The notes below the pieces were generated by a model. It was not told the DNA's origin. It was given only the letters and a program-made list of their open reading frames with translations, and ran no database searches. This document shows, one piece after another, positions 61,636-64,000 of a stretch of 64,000 bases of DNA (position 1 is the stretch's first letter; each line of letters begins with the position of its first letter). A program made the translations under genes and the position numbers. Location of the stretch: positions 2,170,001-2,234,000 of the forward strand of contig NC_019892.1 of assembly GCF_000242455.2 (NCBI RefSeq), in the 5' to 3' direction. Source of the stretch: Singulisphaera acidiphila DSM 18658 (GTDB lineage Bacteria > Planctomycetota > Planctomycetia > Isosphaerales > Isosphaeraceae).

Positions 61636-64000
61636 ATGAAGCAGATTTACTACACGCAGTGCCCGATGGGATACGGGCTGGGTGCGAGTAATGGTTTCCA
61701 GATCAAGCGGCTCACGCCGGGTTACCCGATCTCGGGCGACTTTCGGTATCTGGGCCTGCGTGCGTTCCTAGCGGGAACGCGGACGATAGCACCGTCCGCG
61801 CTCCGCTATCGTCGCAACGAGCAAGGAGAGGCCGAGGTGGCTTGGCTCTCGCCGAGGAGCCATGAATACGAAACCGAGCGCGGGCGCTGGGGAAGACCGG
61901 GAGGCCATTTCGCTCACGGTGTTCTCCTTGATGACGGTGAACTGGAAACGCTGGGCAATTGGCCCGCCGGCCTATTCGATTGCCCGCGATGGATCAGGTC
62001 CGACCCTGGTCCGAGTCGAGGGGAGCCCCCCGCGCCTCTGGAGTTATCTGCGGTCGACCTGAGCGATCCCCCTGGTTTCGACGCCTTCGACAAACTCGTC
62101 CCAGGGGCGGACACGACTTTGCTGGCCAGCCTGCTGGCGGGGCTGGCTGCGGTCGTCCGCGAAGGGCGAACCCTGTTTCTGATCGACGAACCCGATCGAC
62201 TCTCCACTCGGATCGCGTTGCTGACCCTCGCTTTTCCCTCTGGCTGGCGGTCCGCGCTCACGTTTTCGACCTACCACGACCGCCCCGAGGAGCTTCCGGG
62301 ATTCCGGATTCAGGGCTCGATCCCCGCCGCGCGCCCGAATCGACAGGCCCTGCTGGCGAACGGGATTCTGGCGGAGCTTGGCTCAGGCGTCATCGAACCG
62401 CGAGTTGAACCGGCGCCTTGGGCGCTCACGCTGGCGAGTTGGCTTACGGGCCGAAGCCCGGCGGACCGTTGGGCCTGGGAGGAGACCGAGCGGCGGGCCT
62501 GCATCGCCCGTTCGTGTGCCGACGCCGGTGCCGACACGATCTGGTCCGACGACTGGCTCAACCAACTCTATGGCTTCAATCGCTTGGTCCACACTCAAGC
62601 CGGTGCGTTGGTGACGCCTCGAGACTGGGAGGAATTGGCGATCCTGACCCGCTGGGCGAAGCGGTATGGGCTGGGGAAGGAATTGGTGGAGACACGGCCT
62701 CCCTCATGGTGGCGGGAGGCGGCCGTCGGATCGAGCGAGGCGAGGCTTGCGCTCCGGGAACATCTGGGGCATTCCTCTGCCTGGGCTCCCGACGACGCAC
62801 CGGCCGCCTGGGGAGAGACGATTGCCGCCTGGTCGCGGGATCTGGCGACCGACGAGCGGTTTCCCTTGATCGAAGCGGCGCTCGGATCGGCGCCGGCGGC
62901 GGCCCGGCCTGGGTTCGTTCGCGCCTTGATCGGCGCGTTGCCTGACCCCGTAGCTCGGGAGTCGCTCCATTGGCTCGAGTCATTGCCTTCAAGCGATCGG
63001 GCGCTCTTGCTCCCCCTCGGCGTCCGAAGTGCGGTGGCCGACGCCCTCGGCAAGCAGGATACGCGGCCAATCCGAAGTATTCTTGTGCAGGCATTCAGTC
63101 TGCCCGAGTCGCTCCCGGCCGTTCTCGACGCTCTGGCCGCCGAAGCGTCGGCACAGCCTCCGGCGCTCGAGGCCATGGCCGGTTGGGTTTCCAGGGCACT
63201 CGAACCGGCCGGACCCCGTCCCACCGCTGTCGTCCTGCGCTGGGCTCTCCGCCAGGGGGATGCGGCAAAGCTCTGGCTCAAGCCGTTCCTGCGGATTCTG
63301 TTCGCGGACCCGACGAATCGCGAAGGCTGGCAGGCTCTCTACAAGCTGGTCCCGCAACCGTTGCAGGGTTCCTTCGGGACTGTCGTCCTCGAGATTGCTC
63401 GTGAGCCCACACTGCCGGATGAAGCCTTTCGCTGGGGCGTGGAGGAGGTTCTGCTCGCTCTTCCGGAAGCCACTCGTCCCCGGGCCTCGGCCTGGGCCGG
63501 TGTCTACCTCGATCGGACCCCCTCGGGCCTCGACCTCCTGAAACGGCTCTTCACCAAGGAATACCGCAAGCTGGGGCTGGCGCAATGGGTCGAGCAGGCT
63601 CGGGTGCGGGGGGAGCTCTCGGACGAACAGCAGACGCGCATCATTGAATGCGAGCAGTATGCTCGGGTGCTCCGAACGGGAGATGCCCGGTCACTCCTGA
63701 ATATCAAACTTCCCGGCATCCCGGCCACGGAACGCGGAGCGATTCTCAGCCAGATCCTTCGCCATATGGGCGGGGGGGGGAACGATTCGTTAAACCTTGC
63801 GCTCGACACCTGCCGAGACTCATGGCCGGGGGCATTCCAAGCCGGGCAGCCAGGAATCGGGGGGATTGCCCGCGCTCTTGCCGAACCACTATTGGCCGAT
63901 CAGACCAATCCCACGGTCTGGTTCGATCGGCTTGTCGGACTTCTCGACCGACTGGGTCTGACCCGAGAAGGGGGCGGAGACGAGGGCTTCGAAACCGATA
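61636..64000 (+). CDS. GTPase-associated protein 1 (GAP1)-like, partial at right edge
   Basis: The open frame starts at 61636 and runs beyond position 64000 with at least 788 codons. The N-terminal IYYTQCPMGYGLGASNGFQI followed by KRLTPGYP matches the GAP1 N-terminal domain, and LFLIDEPDRLSTRIALL with ALTFSTYHDRPEELPG resembles the GAP1 middle domain. The C-terminal part seen here is a long helical, Ala/Leu/Trp-rich region. GAP1 proteins accompany small TRAFAC-type GTPases in bacterial NTP-dependent conflict systems. The ATG at 61636 starts MKQIYYTQ as expected for the family. No GTPase gene is visible inside the window; it would lie to the right. The gene is unbroken here. Confidence 0.82.
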   Translation, partial: MKQIYYTQCPMGYGLGASNGFQIKRLTPGYPISGDFRYLGLRAFLAGTRTIAPSALRYRRNEQGEAEVAWLSPRSHEYETERGRWGRPGGHFAHGVLLDDGELETLGNWPAGLFDCPRWIRSDPGPSRGEPPAPLELSAVDLSDPPGFDAFDKLVPGADTTLLASLLAGLAAVVREGRTLFLIDEPDRLSTRIALLTLAFPSGWRSALTFSTYHDRPEELPGFRIQGSIPAARPNRQALLANGILAELGSGVIEPRVEPAPWALTLASWLTGRSPADRWAWEETERRACIARSCADAGADTIWSDDWLNQLYGFNRLVHTQAGALVTPRDWEELAILTRWAKRYGLGKELVETRPPSWWREAAVGSSEARLALREHLGHSSAWAPDDAPAAWGETIAAWSRDLATDERFPLIEAALGSAPAAARPGFVRALIGALPDPVARESLHWLESLPSSDRALLLPLGVRSAVADALGKQDTRPIRSILVQAFSLPESLPAVLDALAAEASAQPPALEAMAGWVSRALEPAGPRPTAVVLRWALRQGDAAKLWLKPFLRILFADPTNREGWQALYKLVPQPLQGSFGTVVLEIAREPTLPDEAFRWGVEEVLLALPEATRPRASAWAGVYLDRTPSGLDLLKRLFTKEYRKLGLAQWVEQARVRGELSDEQQTRIIECEQYARVLRTGDARSLLNIKLPGIPATERGAILSQILRHMGGGGNDSLNLALDTCRDSWPGAFQAGQPGIGGIARALAEPLLADQTNPTVWFDRLVGLLDRLGLTREGGGDEGFETD

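Overview
The window is high-GC DNA from a member of the Planctomycetota, most likely the Isosphaeraceae. The lineage markers are a PSCyt/DUF1549/DUF1553 cytochrome protein, a DUF1559 pseudopilin-like protein, a PVM-type (Planctomycetes/Verrucomicrobia) bacterial microcompartment operon, and many secreted low-complexity proteins. No rRNA, tRNA or CRISPR array was found.

Layout. 0.3-8 kb: two inverted paralogous secreted proteins with Gly/Met-rich repeats flank trmL and a large cytochrome c-type DUF1553 protein. 8-15 kb: a DAACS-type symporter, a glycosyltransferase, a Tyr/Pro/Thr repeat secreted protein, a small conserved protein, and an AraC regulator followed by a DUF417 (RclC-like) membrane protein. 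15-20 kb: three genes resembling parts of the ebo cluster (TatD-like hydrolase, UbiA-like EboC, xylose-isomerase-like TIM barrel), interrupted by a DUF1559 gene and a small lipoprotein gene. 20-26 kb: a YfaP/DUF2135-like protein and a MacA/MacB-type export operon (adaptor, ATPase, two different FtsX-type permeases). 26-29 kb: an MBL-fold hydrolase and two divergent Gfo/Idh/MocA oxidoreductases.

29.7-40.1 kb, minus strand: a 14-gene microcompartment operon. In transcription order it encodes a DeoR regulator, PduL, three BMC-H proteins, acetate kinase, BMC-P, a CoA-acylating aldehyde dehydrogenase, BMC-P, an unknown protein, BMC-P, a class II aldolase, an LDH/MDH-like dehydrogenase and a TIM-barrel protein. 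The expected pathway is aldol cleavage of fuculose or rhamnulose phosphate to lactaldehyde and DHAP, then oxidation to an acyl-CoA, conversion to acyl phosphate by PduL, and ATP formation by the kinase. The dehydrogenase would regenerate NAD+.

40-55 kb: mutM, a heme-sensor-like histidine kinase, ftsH, a double-length ABC-2 permease after one of two paralogous membrane proteins, a formylglycine-generating-enzyme-like protein divergent from a VWA protein, a PilZ-like protein and an acidic secreted protein.

55-64 kb is an accessory region. It holds an IS5-type element with TA target duplications, a decayed P63C-domain gene, a zinc-ribbon membrane protein, and a predicted zinc protease whose frame is split exactly at an A AAA AAG heptamer. 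It also has a decayed IS701-like transposase and, running off the right edge, a long protein matching GTPase-associated protein 1 (GAP1), a component of NTP-dependent conflict systems. That last gene is the best lead to an under-described system and needs the sequence beyond position 64000.
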